From: Desulfovibrionaceae bacterium
Lineage (GTDB): Bacteria > Desulfobacterota > Desulfovibrionia > Desulfovibrionales > Desulfovibrionaceae
NCBI GenBank assembly: GCA_022510785.1
Contig: JAFLSV010000022.1
Coordinates: 1 to 33,579 of the forward strand
DNA length: 33,579 nt
Reading direction: 5' to 3'
This document shows, piece by piece, positions 6,572 to 14,505 of the stretch. The position numbers and the translations under genes were made by a program. The notes under the pieces are model-generated. The model saw only the letters and a program-made list of their open reading frames with translations, was not told where the DNA came from and searched no databases. Numbering within the stretch: the first letter of the stretch is position 1; the number at the start of each line of letters is the position of its first letter.

Positions 6572-7081
6572 TTATAAAAAAGAGTTATGCTTATCATTCG
6601 ACTCCTGTGCGTTCAGGCCGTGCCGGCGCAGGCGGAAATCGGCCAGTTCCGCATAACGGGTGCCCTGCCGGCCATAGTTGGCATAGGGCCAGATGGCAAT
6701 GCCCCCGCGCGGCCTGAAGATGCCCTCCACCTCAATATAGCGGGGCTCCATGACCCGGATGAGATCCTTCATGATGATGTTGACGCAATCCTCATGAAAA
6801 TCCCCATGGTTGCGGAAGCTGAACAGGTAGAGCTTGAGGCTCTTGCTTTCCACCATGCGCTGATCCGGCAGATACGCGATGCGGATTTCGGCAAAGTCCG
6901 GCTGGCCGGTTATGGGACACAGGCTGGTGAATTCCGGACAGCGGAAGCGCACCCAGTAATCGTTGCCGGGGTGTTTGTTGGCAAAGGTTTCCAGCAGTTC
7001 GGGCGCGTAGTCGTCCCTGTAGCGCGTGGCGGCGCCCAGCAGGGTCAGCTCCGCGCCGCGGTCGTTTTTTGTGTGTGTCAT
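6572..7081 (-). CDS. queF: NADPH-dependent 7-cyano-7-deazaguanine reductase, with altered C-terminus
   Basis: Reduces preQ0 to preQ1 in queuosine biosynthesis (cytosolic, T-fold, single-module type). 169 residues. Visible motifs: [14 protein letters not shown] with the covalent Cys at residue 55 and Asp at 62, [20 protein letters not shown] (the QueF signature and binding Glu/His), NIIMKDL and PRGGIAI...NYGRQGTRY. Second gene of an operon with the transporter 42 bases upstream. The last ~13 residues, after RRHGL, are encoded by the selC-like repeat and AT-rich island DNA, whereas relatives usually end near a YPExVDNR-type tail. The active site is unaffected, so it is probably functional. Confidence 0.93.
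   Translation of the reverse strand: MTHTKNDRGAELTLLGAATRYRDDYAPELLETFANKHPGNDYWVRFRCPEFTSLCPITGQPDFAEIRIAYLPDQRMVESKSLKLYLFSFRNHGDFHEDCVNIIMKDLIRVMEPRYIEVEGIFRPRGGIAIWPYANYGRQGTRYAELADFRLRRHGLNAQESNDKHNSFL
6596..6611 (+). repeat. selC T-arm-like repeat (candidate att site 2) inside the queF 3' end
   Basis: ATTCGACTCCTGTGCG, identical to 2668-2683 and one mismatch from the selC T arm. AT-rich island sequence lies to its left and the GC-rich chromosome (queF) to its right, marking the island's right boundary. Confidence 0.55.
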
Positions 7082-7123
7082 GCAGGTTCCCGGGCATGTT
7101 CCCTGGTTTCGGGCGCGGAAGGC

Positions 7124-7807
7124 TTAGAGCTCGCGCAGTCGGAAAATGCTGTACGAAATACTGTCGTCATACACGTCGCACTGCTCCAGGCGCTTGAGAG
7201 CCGCCACCACGCGGATGGTCAGGGGCAGCGCGATGACTTCGTACAGGGTTTTGGCCGCAATCTGAATAATCATGAGCTTGACGAGCTCGTCCGCCGGCAC
7301 CAGGCCGCCGAAGGCGCAGGGAAAAAAAATCAGGGAATCCGCGCCTTCGCCCGCCAGGGTGGAGAGCAGCGCCCGGGCCGAAAAATGGCGGCCCCGGCTG
7401 GCCCGCTTCATGCGGCTCATGATATAGGCGTTGAGGAAGGAGCCCGCCAGAAAGGCCAGCAGGCTGGCCGCGGCAATGCGCGGAGCCAGCCCGAACACGA
7501 AGCGGAAGGCGCCCTCGCCCTGCCAGAAGGGCGCCCCGGGCAGGGCCACGGCCGCCTGAAACAGCAGGAGTGTGAGAAAATTCATGGCAAAGCCCGTCCA
7601 GATGATGAGCCTGGCCCGGCGGAAGCCCCACACCTCGGCGATGCAGTCATTGATGATGTATGACACGGGAAAGATGAGAAAACCCGCCGTGATGGTCAGG
7701 GAACCGATCTGAATAATCTTGGTTTCCAGCAGATTGGCGGCTATGAGGCAGACACAGAACGCAATGCCCAGAAACATGAAGGGCACGGAAACAGCAGGGC
7801 TTTTCAT
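7124..7807 (-). CDS. yhhQ: Queuosine precursor transporter (YhhQ/QPTR, DUF165 family)
   Basis: Inner-membrane protein that imports queuosine precursors such as preQ0/preQ1. About 227 residues with six or so hydrophobic segments, beginning VPFMFLGIAFCVCLIAANLL, and the family features AANLLETKII, FPVSYIINDCIAEVWGF, GSFLNAYIMS, STLAGEGADSLIFFPCAF and KTLYEVIALPLT. ATG 7807 is preferred over the GTG at 7837, because the latter lies inside the riboswitch-like pseudoknot. Followed by queF after 42 bases: one operon for queuosine supply. Confidence 0.9.
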   Translation of the reverse strand: MKSPAVSVPFMFLGIAFCVCLIAANLLETKIIQIGSLTITAGFLIFPVSYIINDCIAEVWGFRRARLIIWTGFAMNFLTLLLFQAAVALPGAPFWQGEGAFRFVFGLAPRIAAASLLAFLAGSFLNAYIMSRMKRASRGRHFSARALLSTLAGEGADSLIFFPCAFGGLVPADELVKLMIIQIAAKTLYEVIALPLTIRVVAALKRLEQCDVYDDSISYSIFRLREL

Positions 7808-7842
7808 GGTCTTGTTTTTTACGTGGTGATCAAGCACACGGC
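7808..7842 (-). promoter_or_regulatory. Probable preQ1-I riboswitch before yhhQ-queF
   Basis: On the minus strand an H-type pseudoknot can form. P1 is CGTG (7840-7837) with CACG (7825-7822) around the loop TGCTTGATCAC. P2 is CTTG in that loop with CAAG (7814-7811). An A-rich linker TAAAAAA joins them. This reproduces the preQ1-I layout (stem, UNC, P2 strand, YACC-like segment, A-tract, P2 strand), and the gene controlled handles preQ1 precursors. P2 ends 3 bases before the ATG, suggesting control of translation start. P1 is only 4 bp, slightly short. Confidence 0.65.
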
Positions 7843-7856
7843 AAAAGGATACGCGA

Positions 7857-7883
7857 AGCGGCCCGCCACGCCATGAGGCCGCT
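7857..7883 (-). terminator. Hairpin after gene 7882
   Basis: GGCCGCT (7877-7883) and AGCGGCC (7857-7863) are reverse complements around a 13-base loop, overlapping the TAG of the gene at 7882. The distal minus-strand sequence CGTATCCTTTT is only weakly T-rich. It could separate this gene from the queuosine operon. Confidence 0.35.
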
Positions 7884-8373
7884 AGTCCACAGCAAATTCA
7901 TAGTGTTCCAGTTTGTCCAGGACGGCGGCGAAAATCATGGCCATGACCCCGGACACCACGGCCACCGGGCGCGGCGGCGCGTCCGGCAGTTCCTGCCCGT
8001 GGAGACGGCGAAAGAAGACGGCCGGGCACTCTTTGGGCTGCTCGCGCAGCAGAGGCTCCACATAGGCCCGGAACGCCCCGTCCACAAAGCTTTCGGCCTC
8101 CCGCGGGCTGTAGCCCTCGCGCCGCAGCATATCCTGCGTGGCGCGCAAATATTCCACCACCACGATATTGGGGGCCTGAGCCATAAGCCCGTACAGCACG
8201 GCCGCGTGGACAAAGGCCCGCCATTCCCGCAGCAGGGCCTTTTCCGCCCCGGCGTCCGCAAGGGACAAGTCCGCCTGCCGGGCCAGAGCCAGCACACCCT
8301 CGGGCCTGCTGTTCAGCTCGTACAGGATGGAGGCCGCCCGCACCGCCTCGGCCACGCTGAGGCGCCGCTTCAT
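7882..8373 (-). CDS. Conserved-looking hypothetical protein, 163 residues
   Basis: Start at ATG 8373, with GGAG 7 bases upstream; the open frame continues upstream to 8595 but that part reads like non-coding, arginine/proline-rich sequence. The product starts MKRRLSVAEAVRAASILYEL and appears all-helical, with FVHAAVLYGLMAQAPNIVVV in the middle and a hydrophobic segment AVVSGVMAMIFAAVLDKLEH near the C-terminus. No motif that I can name. Codon use matches the chromosome. It lies 218 bases downstream of the MFS gene on the same strand; that gap holds nothing I can support. Confidence 0.65.
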   Translation of the reverse strand: MKRRLSVAEAVRAASILYELNSRPEGVLALARQADLSLADAGAEKALLREWRAFVHAAVLYGLMAQAPNIVVVEYLRATQDMLRREGYSPREAESFVDGAFRAYVEPLLREQPKECPAVFFRRLHGQELPDAPPRPVAVVSGVMAMIFAAVLDKLEHYEFAVD

Positions 8374-8591
8374 GCCGCCGCTCCGCTGCGCGCGGCCGGC
8401 CCGGTCAGGCGCCCCACAGAGCCCGTGCCCGTCACGACAGCGGGCAGGAGGCGGATACAGGCAAAGGATGAGGACATGCTTTCTCCCACAGGCAGGGTTC
8501 CCCCTTTTTTGCACAGACCGGGCCGCCCCGCAAGCCCGAAATGACGCGGCAGCGCCGGGACGACTGCGCAGCGGCTCCACGGCGGGGCGCA

Positions 8592-10013
8592 TCACGACCC
8601 GTCGCGCCGCTCCGCCCCTGCGCTGCGGCGCCGGGAAGCGTCCAGCAGCCTGTCGCCGTCGCCGGGCCGCAGCCGCATGAACACAAGGGCGGACAGCGCC
8701 GTCAGAATGCCCACCATGATAAAGGTCTGGTGCAGCGCGCTCAGCGGACTGCCGCCGGATGAGGAAAACACGCGCAGCAGAGCCGTGCTGATGGCCACGC
8801 CGAAACTCAGTGACAGGTTCTGGGTTACGGACAGCATGCTGTTGCCGTCGCTGGCGTATTCGGCGGGCAGGTCACCAAGGGTGATGGTGTTCATGGACGT
8901 GAACTGGGCGGACATCAGCATCCCCTGCACAAACAGGGGCACGACCAGAAAAATCACGGGCCAGCCCGGCTGCTGAAGGCTGAGCAGGGCAAACACCACG
9001 CCGATGGACAGTGTCAGAAACAGAAGGGTGCGGCGGTAATGGAAACGATGCAGCACCCTGAGGACAAAGGTCTTGGTCAGCAGCGAGCCCAGAGCCGACG
9101 GCACAAGAAGCAGCCCGGCGATATCGGCCGGATAGCCCAGCCCCACCTGGAGCAGCAGGGGCACAAGAAAGGGAATGCTGCCGATGCCCAGGCGGGCCAC
9201 CACGTTGCCCGCCAGCCCCACGGCGAAGGTGCGGATTCGGAACATGCCAAGCCGAATGAGCGGGGACGGCGCGCGCCGGGCATGGAGCACATAGCCCGCC
9301 ACACAGGCGAAGCCCGCCGCGGCCAGGGTGATCGCCCACAGCGGCGAGGAGGCGTGGCCTCCGCTCAGCTCCAGACTGGCGGTGACGGCCAGCACCCCCA
9401 GGCCGATGAGCGCAAAGCCCCAGCTGTCAAAGGGGCCGCGCTCGGCCCGGAAGTCGGGCATGACGCGCCAGCCGTGCACAAAGCCCAGTGCCCCGATGGG
9501 GATATTAATGAGGAAAACCCAGTGCCACGAGGCGAAACTGACCAGCCAGCCACCCAGAATGGGGCCCACGACAGGGCCCACCAGCCCGGGGATGGAAATG
9601 AAATTGAAGACCTGGACAAATTCGTCGCGCTCATAGGCGCGCAGGAGCGCCAGGCGCGAAATAGGCATCATGACCGCGCCGCCCAGGCCCTGTATCACGC
9701 GCGAGGCCACCAGCATGGGCAGGCTGGACGACAGGGCGCACAGCAGTGAGCCCAGCACAAAGATGGCCACCGAGGCCAGATAGGTGCGCCGCGTGCCGAA
9801 GCGATCCGCCATCCAGCCGCTGAGGGGAATGAGCAGGGCCACGGTGAGGGTGTAGCCAATGACGGCCAGCTGCATGGAAAAGGGAGCCTGGCGCAGATCG
9901 GCGGCAATGGCGGGAATGGCGGTGTTGAGGATGGTCGAATCCAGCGACTGCATAAAAAACGACGCGCCCGCAATCATCGGCAGGCCCAGCATGTCCCGTG
10001 TGGTCAGCGCCAT
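8592..10013 (-). CDS. MFS multidrug exporter, DHA2 family (MdtD-like)
   Basis: Proton-driven drug efflux permease of the inner membrane. 473 residues, the same length class as E. coli MdtD (471), with clear similarity along the whole length: FFMQSLDSTILNTAIPAIA at the N-terminus, GWMADRFGTRRTY (MFS motif A), SRVIQGLGGAVMMPISRLAL (motif B), GPVVGPILGGWLVSFASWHW (motif C) and FTSMNTITLGDLP in the second half. About 13-14 hydrophobic segments. No fusion-protein (HlyD) partner or regulator is adjacent, so the substrate is not indicated by context. Confidence 0.9.
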   Translation of the reverse strand: MALTTRDMLGLPMIAGASFFMQSLDSTILNTAIPAIAADLRQAPFSMQLAVIGYTLTVALLIPLSGWMADRFGTRRTYLASVAIFVLGSLLCALSSSLPMLVASRVIQGLGGAVMMPISRLALLRAYERDEFVQVFNFISIPGLVGPVVGPILGGWLVSFASWHWVFLINIPIGALGFVHGWRVMPDFRAERGPFDSWGFALIGLGVLAVTASLELSGGHASSPLWAITLAAAGFACVAGYVLHARRAPSPLIRLGMFRIRTFAVGLAGNVVARLGIGSIPFLVPLLLQVGLGYPADIAGLLLVPSALGSLLTKTFVLRVLHRFHYRRTLLFLTLSIGVVFALLSLQQPGWPVIFLVVPLFVQGMLMSAQFTSMNTITLGDLPAEYASDGNSMLSVTQNLSLSFGVAISTALLRVFSSSGGSPLSALHQTFIMVGILTALSALVFMRLRPGDGDRLLDASRRRSAGAERRDGS

Positions 10014-10386
10014 GCTCGCATCCTCAAATAGGCCCCACGCCCCTGTATTTCCCTGGCAGTCCTCAAAAAAACAAATCCGTTATTTTTTCCATCCCCGGCT
10101 TTCCTGAGGCCAACCGGGAGCCGCCGCGCCCCGCATCCCCTTCCGGGTGCCTGATCTCCGGGGCCGCCGGCCGGACGACGGACGACATAAAAAGTAGGAT
10201 CAAGCCCGTGGCTGGTCAAGCCGGCAGCGCGCGCGGCGCCGCATCGTCAATCGTATCGGAGCGGCATGGCCTGCCGGCGAAAGGCGTCCCGCGCGAAATC
10301 ATGCGCGGCACACAAGCGGATCAGCCAAAGCCGGGGCGGGCGGCGTGCGCTGTCAGCTTCGGGCGGGCATTGCCATTTTTTCAGAG

Positions 10387-10426
10387 CCCGTGTTAACTGG
10401 ACGGCGGATGTGAGAAAAAACACGGG
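10387..10426 (+). promoter_or_regulatory. Inverted repeat in the leader of gene 10435
   Basis: CCCGTGTT (10387-10394) and AACACGGG (10419-10426) are exact reverse complements spaced by 24 bases; the second arm runs into the GGAG ribosome site of the next gene, so folding could hide it. In the rest of the gene-free stretch 10014-10434 I see nothing else that I can support. Confidence 0.3.
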
Positions 10427-10434
10427 AGCGTGCC

Positions 10435-10932
10435 ATGTTTCGTCCCATGAGGCGCGGCGCCCAGAGCGTGCCGCCGGAAGAGTGCCTGGATATTCTGCGC
10501 AGGGGAGTCACGGCTGTTCTGGCCGTGGCCGGCGATGACGGCTATCCCTATGCCGTTCCGCTCAATTATCTCTATCACGAGGGCAGCGTCTTTTTTCACT
10601 GCGCGAAGGCCGGGCACAAGCTGGACGCCATCCGCGCGCGGGACAAGGTCTCGCTGTGCGTCATTGACGCCGATGCCGTGGCGCCTGCGGAATACGCCAC
10701 CAACTTCCGCAGTGTCATTGCCTTCGGCCACGCCCGCGTTCTGGACGATGACGCGGAAAAGCGACGCGCCCTTGAGCTTTTGACGGAAAAATACGCGCCC
10801 CGTGACGAAGAGGGCAAACAAAGGGAAATTGCCAAGGATTTCGCGCGGGTGTGCATGGTGGAAATACGCATTGAGCACATCACGGGCAAGGAGGGCCTGG
10901 CCCTGGCGCGGGCGAGGAAGAAAGAGGCGTGA
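10435..10932 (+). CDS. Pyridoxamine 5'-phosphate oxidase-fold (NimA-like) flavoprotein
   Basis: 165 residues, start ATG 10435 with GGGAG upstream. The split-barrel flavin-binding pattern is visible: MRRGAQSVPPEECLDILRRG, then DDGYPYAVPLNYLYHEGSVF, FHCAKAGHKLDAIRARDKVS, and FRSVIAFGHARVLDD. This is the order seen in small FMN-binding proteins of the NimA/PNPOx-related group (nitroimidazole-resistance protein relatives). True substrate unknown; these are usually not vitamin B6 enzymes. Monocistronic by position. Confidence 0.85.
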   Translation: MFRPMRRGAQSVPPEECLDILRRGVTAVLAVAGDDGYPYAVPLNYLYHEGSVFFHCAKAGHKLDAIRARDKVSLCVIDADAVAPAEYATNFRSVIAFGHARVLDDDAEKRRALELLTEKYAPRDEEGKQREIAKDFARVCMVEIRIEHITGKEGLALARARKKEA

Positions 10933-10956
10933 CGAGGAGCAGCAGACGCAAAGCCC

Positions 10957-10977
10957 CGGCGAAGATATCTTTCGCCG
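10957..10977. terminator. Hairpin between gene 10435 and mcrB
   Basis: CGGCGAA (10957-10963) pairs exactly with TTCGCCG (10971-10977). It lacks a T-run, so it is a weak terminator candidate. It lies 25 bases after the stop of gene 10435. Confidence 0.3.
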
Positions 10978-11065
10978 ACATGGCAGACAGGAGCCGGAAT
11001 TGGTCGAACCAGTTTTAAGCGTGAAGCAGGGAAAAACACAAAAATGATATTGATGGAGGCATCCC

Positions 11066-13003
11066 ATGGCTATACCAAATTTAAAATTTGAAATAACAAT
11101 TTCTGCTGAAAAGATTGTTTCCACAGATAAACGTTTTGATATAAATAATCTTGGTTCTGGCGACAACTACAAACCGATTGAAGCATATTTTAAAAGTGCA
11201 AATGGTGAAATAATTGAAAGAATGTATAATAAAGGAGAGAAAAAAATTTCTAACAGAACATTACCATTTATTGCATTTCAGATTTTTGAAAAGCAAATAT
11301 CTGCTATGCCTGACAAGGATAAAGAAAATTTTCCCGTATGCCGATATTCAGCATCCAGTAAAACATACCACGGCATTTACATAAATAAGGATGAATTTAA
11401 AAAACACTACAATACATTTGAGCGTCTTATATATAAGTCTAAAAATAACCAGTTTGTCATATATTGCTGGAATATTTTTTCAACACTCCTCTTTGTCCAG
11501 GAATGTTTAAAACGTTTTGGAAAACCAGGAGATCAGTTTATTTTGATATATTGCGACAAAGATGATAAAGAATTAGAGCAAAATGAAAAATATGTTGCTA
11601 TGCAAAAAGACTTCATACAACAAGCTAATAATTATAAAATTCCTCTCTCAACGACATTGATTAATTCAAAAAACCTGATACTCAGAGGCGCTCCCGGGAC
11701 AGGAAAAACCTATCTTGCCCGGCAGATAGCCGCGGACATTATCAGTCATGGCGAAACGCAGGATCCTGAGGAACTTACAGGCGACCAGAAAAAGCAGATG
11801 GAATTTGTCCAGTTTCATCCAAGTTATGACTATTCAGATTTTGTCGAGGGCTTGCGGCCCATACTCAACGAAGAAAAAAGGAAGGACAGCAGCATAAGCT
11901 TTGAATTGAAGCCTGGCATCTTCAAAAGATTTGTGGACAGGGCCGGAAAAAACTATGAAAATGCCCACAAGTCAAAAGAAACTCTGGAAAGGGAAGCCGC
12001 TGTTCAGGAAGCCATGACGAACTTTTTTGAAAGCTGTGAGTCTGAAGCGAATACCTTTAAGACGAAGCGCGGGAAAAAATTTACCATTACTGTGGATGGT
12101 AAGTCTCTCAGCATAGACATCGAGAAAAATCCAATATCCAACGAGCTTTCCTTGAATGTAGATGATATCAGGAAAATGCTTGAATCTGACGTTGAATTTA
12201 AAAACGTCAAAGACATCAGAAAATTTCTTAAACGAACATATCCGACCCAAGCTGATTCATACTATTTTGCGATTTACGATTTCATCCGGGAAAAGTATAG
12301 TTTGCCACACGGAAAACCTGTAGAACGGGAAGAAGAAAAAGAATATATTTTTATCATTGATGAAATCAACCGGGGTGAAATCTCAAAAATATTCGGGGAA
12401 TTGTTCTTTTCCATTGATCCTGGGTACAGAGGCAAAGATGGATCGGTATCCACGCAGTATTCAAATGACTCCGACGAAAAATTTTATATCCCGAAAAATG
12501 TCTATCTTATCGGCACCATGAATGATATTGACCGCTCTGTGGACAGCTTTGACTTCGCCATGCGCCGGCGTTTTCGCTTTGTGGAGCTGAAGGCTGAAGA
12601 TCGGCTGGAAATGCTGGATTCTCTGGAAGATGGCGACCCAAAAAATGAAGGACTGAAGAAAAAGGCTAGTGACCGCATGAAGGCCCTTAACGACGAAATC
12701 ACAAATACCGAGGGCTTGAATGAAAATTACCACATTGGCCCGGCGTACTTTTTAAAGCTGAAATTCCTACCTGACGACACACGTTGGGACAAACTTTGGG
12801 AAGATCATCTTGAACCGCTTCTGCGGGACTATGTGCAGGGCATGCCCGATGAAAAAGAACTGATGAAGAAATTTGACGAAGCATACAAAAACCAAAAAGT
12901 CAATGTCAAAAACTCAGATAACGTTAAAAACACGGACAGCTCTGGTACTGACCAAGAAAAAGAAAAGACTGATGAAGGCAGTCACGATACAGGACAGCAC
13001 TAA
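11066..13003 (+). CDS. mcrB: McrB-type GTPase/AAA+ subunit of a McrBC restriction system
   Basis: Type IV (modification-dependent) restriction: McrB binds modified DNA through its N-terminus and its GTP-driven AAA+ ring powers cleavage by McrC. 645 residues. The N-terminal ~200 residues form an AT-rich domain that I do not recognise (MAIPNLKFEITISAEKIV start). Then come GAPGTGKT (~208-215), an FVQFHPSYDYSDFVEGLRP element typical of McrB, a ~130-residue insert, Walker B IFIIDEINRGEISKIFGELF (~430) and GTMNDIDRSVDSFDFAMRRR (~483). The C-terminal tail is charged and low-complexity. GGAGG precedes the ATG. The N-terminal part is clearly AT-richer than the AAA+ part, suggesting domain exchange. 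mcrC follows immediately. Confidence 0.93.
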   Translation: MAIPNLKFEITISAEKIVSTDKRFDINNLGSGDNYKPIEAYFKSANGEIIERMYNKGEKKISNRTLPFIAFQIFEKQISAMPDKDKENFPVCRYSASSKTYHGIYINKDEFKKHYNTFERLIYKSKNNQFVIYCWNIFSTLLFVQECLKRFGKPGDQFILIYCDKDDKELEQNEKYVAMQKDFIQQANNYKIPLSTTLINSKNLILRGAPGTGKTYLARQIAADIISHGETQDPEELTGDQKKQMEFVQFHPSYDYSDFVEGLRPILNEEKRKDSSISFELKPGIFKRFVDRAGKNYENAHKSKETLEREAAVQEAMTNFFESCESEANTFKTKRGKKFTITVDGKSLSIDIEKNPISNELSLNVDDIRKMLESDVEFKNVKDIRKFLKRTYPTQADSYYFAIYDFIREKYSLPHGKPVEREEEKEYIFIIDEINRGEISKIFGELFFSIDPGYRGKDGSVSTQYSNDSDEKFYIPKNVYLIGTMNDIDRSVDSFDFAMRRRFRFVELKAEDRLEMLDSLEDGDPKNEGLKKKASDRMKALNDEITNTEGLNENYHIGPAYFLKLKFLPDDTRWDKLWEDHLEPLLRDYVQGMPDEKELMKKFDEAYKNQKVNVKNSDNVKNTDSSGTDQEKEKTDEGSHDTGQH

Positions 13004-13022
13004 TACTAATGAAGGCAGTCAC
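12972..13022 (+). repeat. 14-base direct repeat at the mcrB-mcrC junction
   Basis: ATGAAGGCAGTCAC occurs at 12972-12985 and 13009-13022, 37 bases apart. The first copy encodes the end of McrB; the second supplies GAAGG 8 bases before ATG 13024. A short tandem duplication may thus have created the ribosome site of mcrC. Confidence 0.6.
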
Positions 13023-13023
13023 C

Positions 13024-14379
13024 ATGCGTGATAATCAATCAGAAGAGAAATCACTCCGAATTAAGGATAATACACAAAAAGAAAAGGTGTACTTTAAGGA
13101 AAAAATACCAAATCTTATGGCCAAAATTGCGGACAAGAAGCTTTCACAGCTTGAGCAGGATGGCGTTTTCGTCTTTCCTCCTCTCATAAAAGATATGGAG
13201 GATATAACAGAGGAGCAAACGATTCTTCGGACAAATCCGAAAAACAAGGACGAATTTTGCACCCAAAATGTCATGGGATTTCTCGGCTGCGGAGACGAGC
13301 GTCTTATTATTGAATCGCGATTTGCTGAAATTGGAAATGATCATTTTCTTCATTATCTCCTTATCAAAGTTCTGGCCTTTCCCACTCTTGTGGACTTGAG
13401 GTCAGATGCTGACAATGGTGCCCAAATATTTAACTTTCTGCTCTTTCTGTTCCCGTACTATCTGAAAACCGCCTTGCGAAAAGGTCTGTTCAAAAAATAT
13501 ATCCACCACAGATACAATGATGAAAATGTGAGAGGAATCATTGACATCGCACGGCATATTGAAAAAAATACGCCTTTTGTCGGAAAAATTGCGTACAGTC
13601 AGAGGGAATTTTCTTATGACAATTATCTCATGGAACTGGTACGCCATACCATAGAATTTATCAAGAGAAAGCTCTGTGGGAACACTCTGCTTGTCAGGGT
13701 AAAGGACGAAATAAAGCTTGTTGTGCAGGCAACGCCACGCTATGAATACCATGACAGGCAAAAACTTATTGAAATCAACAAAAAAAATCCCGTGCGGCAC
13801 GCGTATTTCCGGGAGTATCGCGCGCTTCAACGTCTGTGTCTTCTGATCCTTCAGCACCAGAAGCATCAGATTGGCTCGGGGCCAAGGCAAATATATGGAA
13901 TTCTGTTCGATGGCTCATGGCTGTGGGAAGAATATGTCAATACGCTGATTAGGGATATATTCCATCATCCCAGGAACAAGGCCAGCGAAGGAGTTCAGTA
14001 CCTTTTTGATGGACGCATCGGCAAAATTTATCCGGATTTTATAAGTCACGGTATTAATCCACGAATTATTGCGGATGCCAAATATAAACCTCAGGAAAAT
14101 ATTGGCATTGGCAACAAGGATTATTTGCAGCTTTTGGCCTATATGTTCCGATTTGACGCCCAAAAAGGATATTATCTCTATCCTGATAATAAGGAAAGCG
14201 GCGATATATGTCTGTGGATGAATAAAGGTTCCACATATGAAGGAAAGGTCACCCGAAGAAATGATATTTGCGTTATAAAGCATGGACTCAAAATTCCCGC
14301 CAGCACGGGAAGCTACAAGGCCTTTGCCGAAGAGATGAAGGCACGGGAAGAGGATTTCACGCAGGCCTTGCGCGGATAG
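13024..14379 (+). CDS. mcrC: McrC-type endonuclease subunit
   Basis: Nuclease partner of McrB. About 451 residues from ATG 13024; an earlier in-frame ATG at 13009 lacks a ribosome site. N-terminal half: GFLGCGDERLIIESRF, which fits the McrC DUF2357-type region. C-terminal half: a PD-(D/E)XK nuclease with GSWLWEEYVNTLI, then YPDFISHGINPRIIADAKYK, placing the metal ligands at D338 and D351 and the lysine at K353, followed by DYLQLLAYMF. All catalytic residues are present, so it should be active. Begins 20 bases after mcrB; one operon. Lower GC than the flanking core genes, as for many defence genes. Confidence 0.92.
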   Translation: MRDNQSEEKSLRIKDNTQKEKVYFKEKIPNLMAKIADKKLSQLEQDGVFVFPPLIKDMEDITEEQTILRTNPKNKDEFCTQNVMGFLGCGDERLIIESRFAEIGNDHFLHYLLIKVLAFPTLVDLRSDADNGAQIFNFLLFLFPYYLKTALRKGLFKKYIHHRYNDENVRGIIDIARHIEKNTPFVGKIAYSQREFSYDNYLMELVRHTIEFIKRKLCGNTLLVRVKDEIKLVVQATPRYEYHDRQKLIEINKKNPVRHAYFREYRALQRLCLLILQHQKHQIGSGPRQIYGILFDGSWLWEEYVNTLIRDIFHHPRNKASEGVQYLFDGRIGKIYPDFISHGINPRIIADAKYKPQENIGIGNKDYLQLLAYMFRFDAQKGYYLYPDNKESGDICLWMNKGSTYEGKVTRRNDICVIKHGLKIPASTGSYKAFAEEMKAREEDFTQALRG

Positions 14380-14436
14380 ATTTTCATACGGGCAACATGC
14401 TCAGCCGGCCTGCCCGCGCGTGAGACGGAGAAGAAA

Positions 14437-14458
14437 GGCCGCGCTGGCCCAGGGCGGC
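14437..14458 (-). terminator. Hairpin terminator of the DsbA-family gene
   Basis: On the minus strand GCCGC and GCGGC pair around a 12-base loop and are followed by CTTTCTTCTC. It lies about 50 bases beyond the stop of gene 14506 and also separates it from the converging mcrC. Confidence 0.4.
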
Positions 14459-14505
14459 TCCGCGTCAGACAGAGACAAGGGACGCGGCCACAGCCGGCGC
14501 TCCCC

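Larger units (their letters stand above)
2002..6611. mobile_element. Degenerate genomic island next to selC
   Basis: Region between the selC T arm (TTCGACCCCTGTGCG at 2002-2016) and a near-copy at 6596-6611, with a further copy at 2668-2683 that may separate two successive insertions (2026-2667 and 2684-6595). The core from about 3.05 to 5.72 kb is strikingly AT-rich against the GC-rich flanks. Content is accessory: small membrane peptides, a Sel1-repeat tail, secreted paralogs, a broken UDG-like gene, an inverted-repeat pair and a toxin-antitoxin remnant. No integrase is visible, so it would be an immobile remnant. The boundaries are an inference from the repeats and the base composition. 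Confidence 0.55.

Noticed and set aside
8374..8595. N-terminal extension of the protein at 7882-8373 and a small ORF from ATG 8477
   Set aside because: The extension is Arg/Pro-rich with no ribosome site; the ATG 8477 frame has a ribosome site but continues as a shadow of the next gene.
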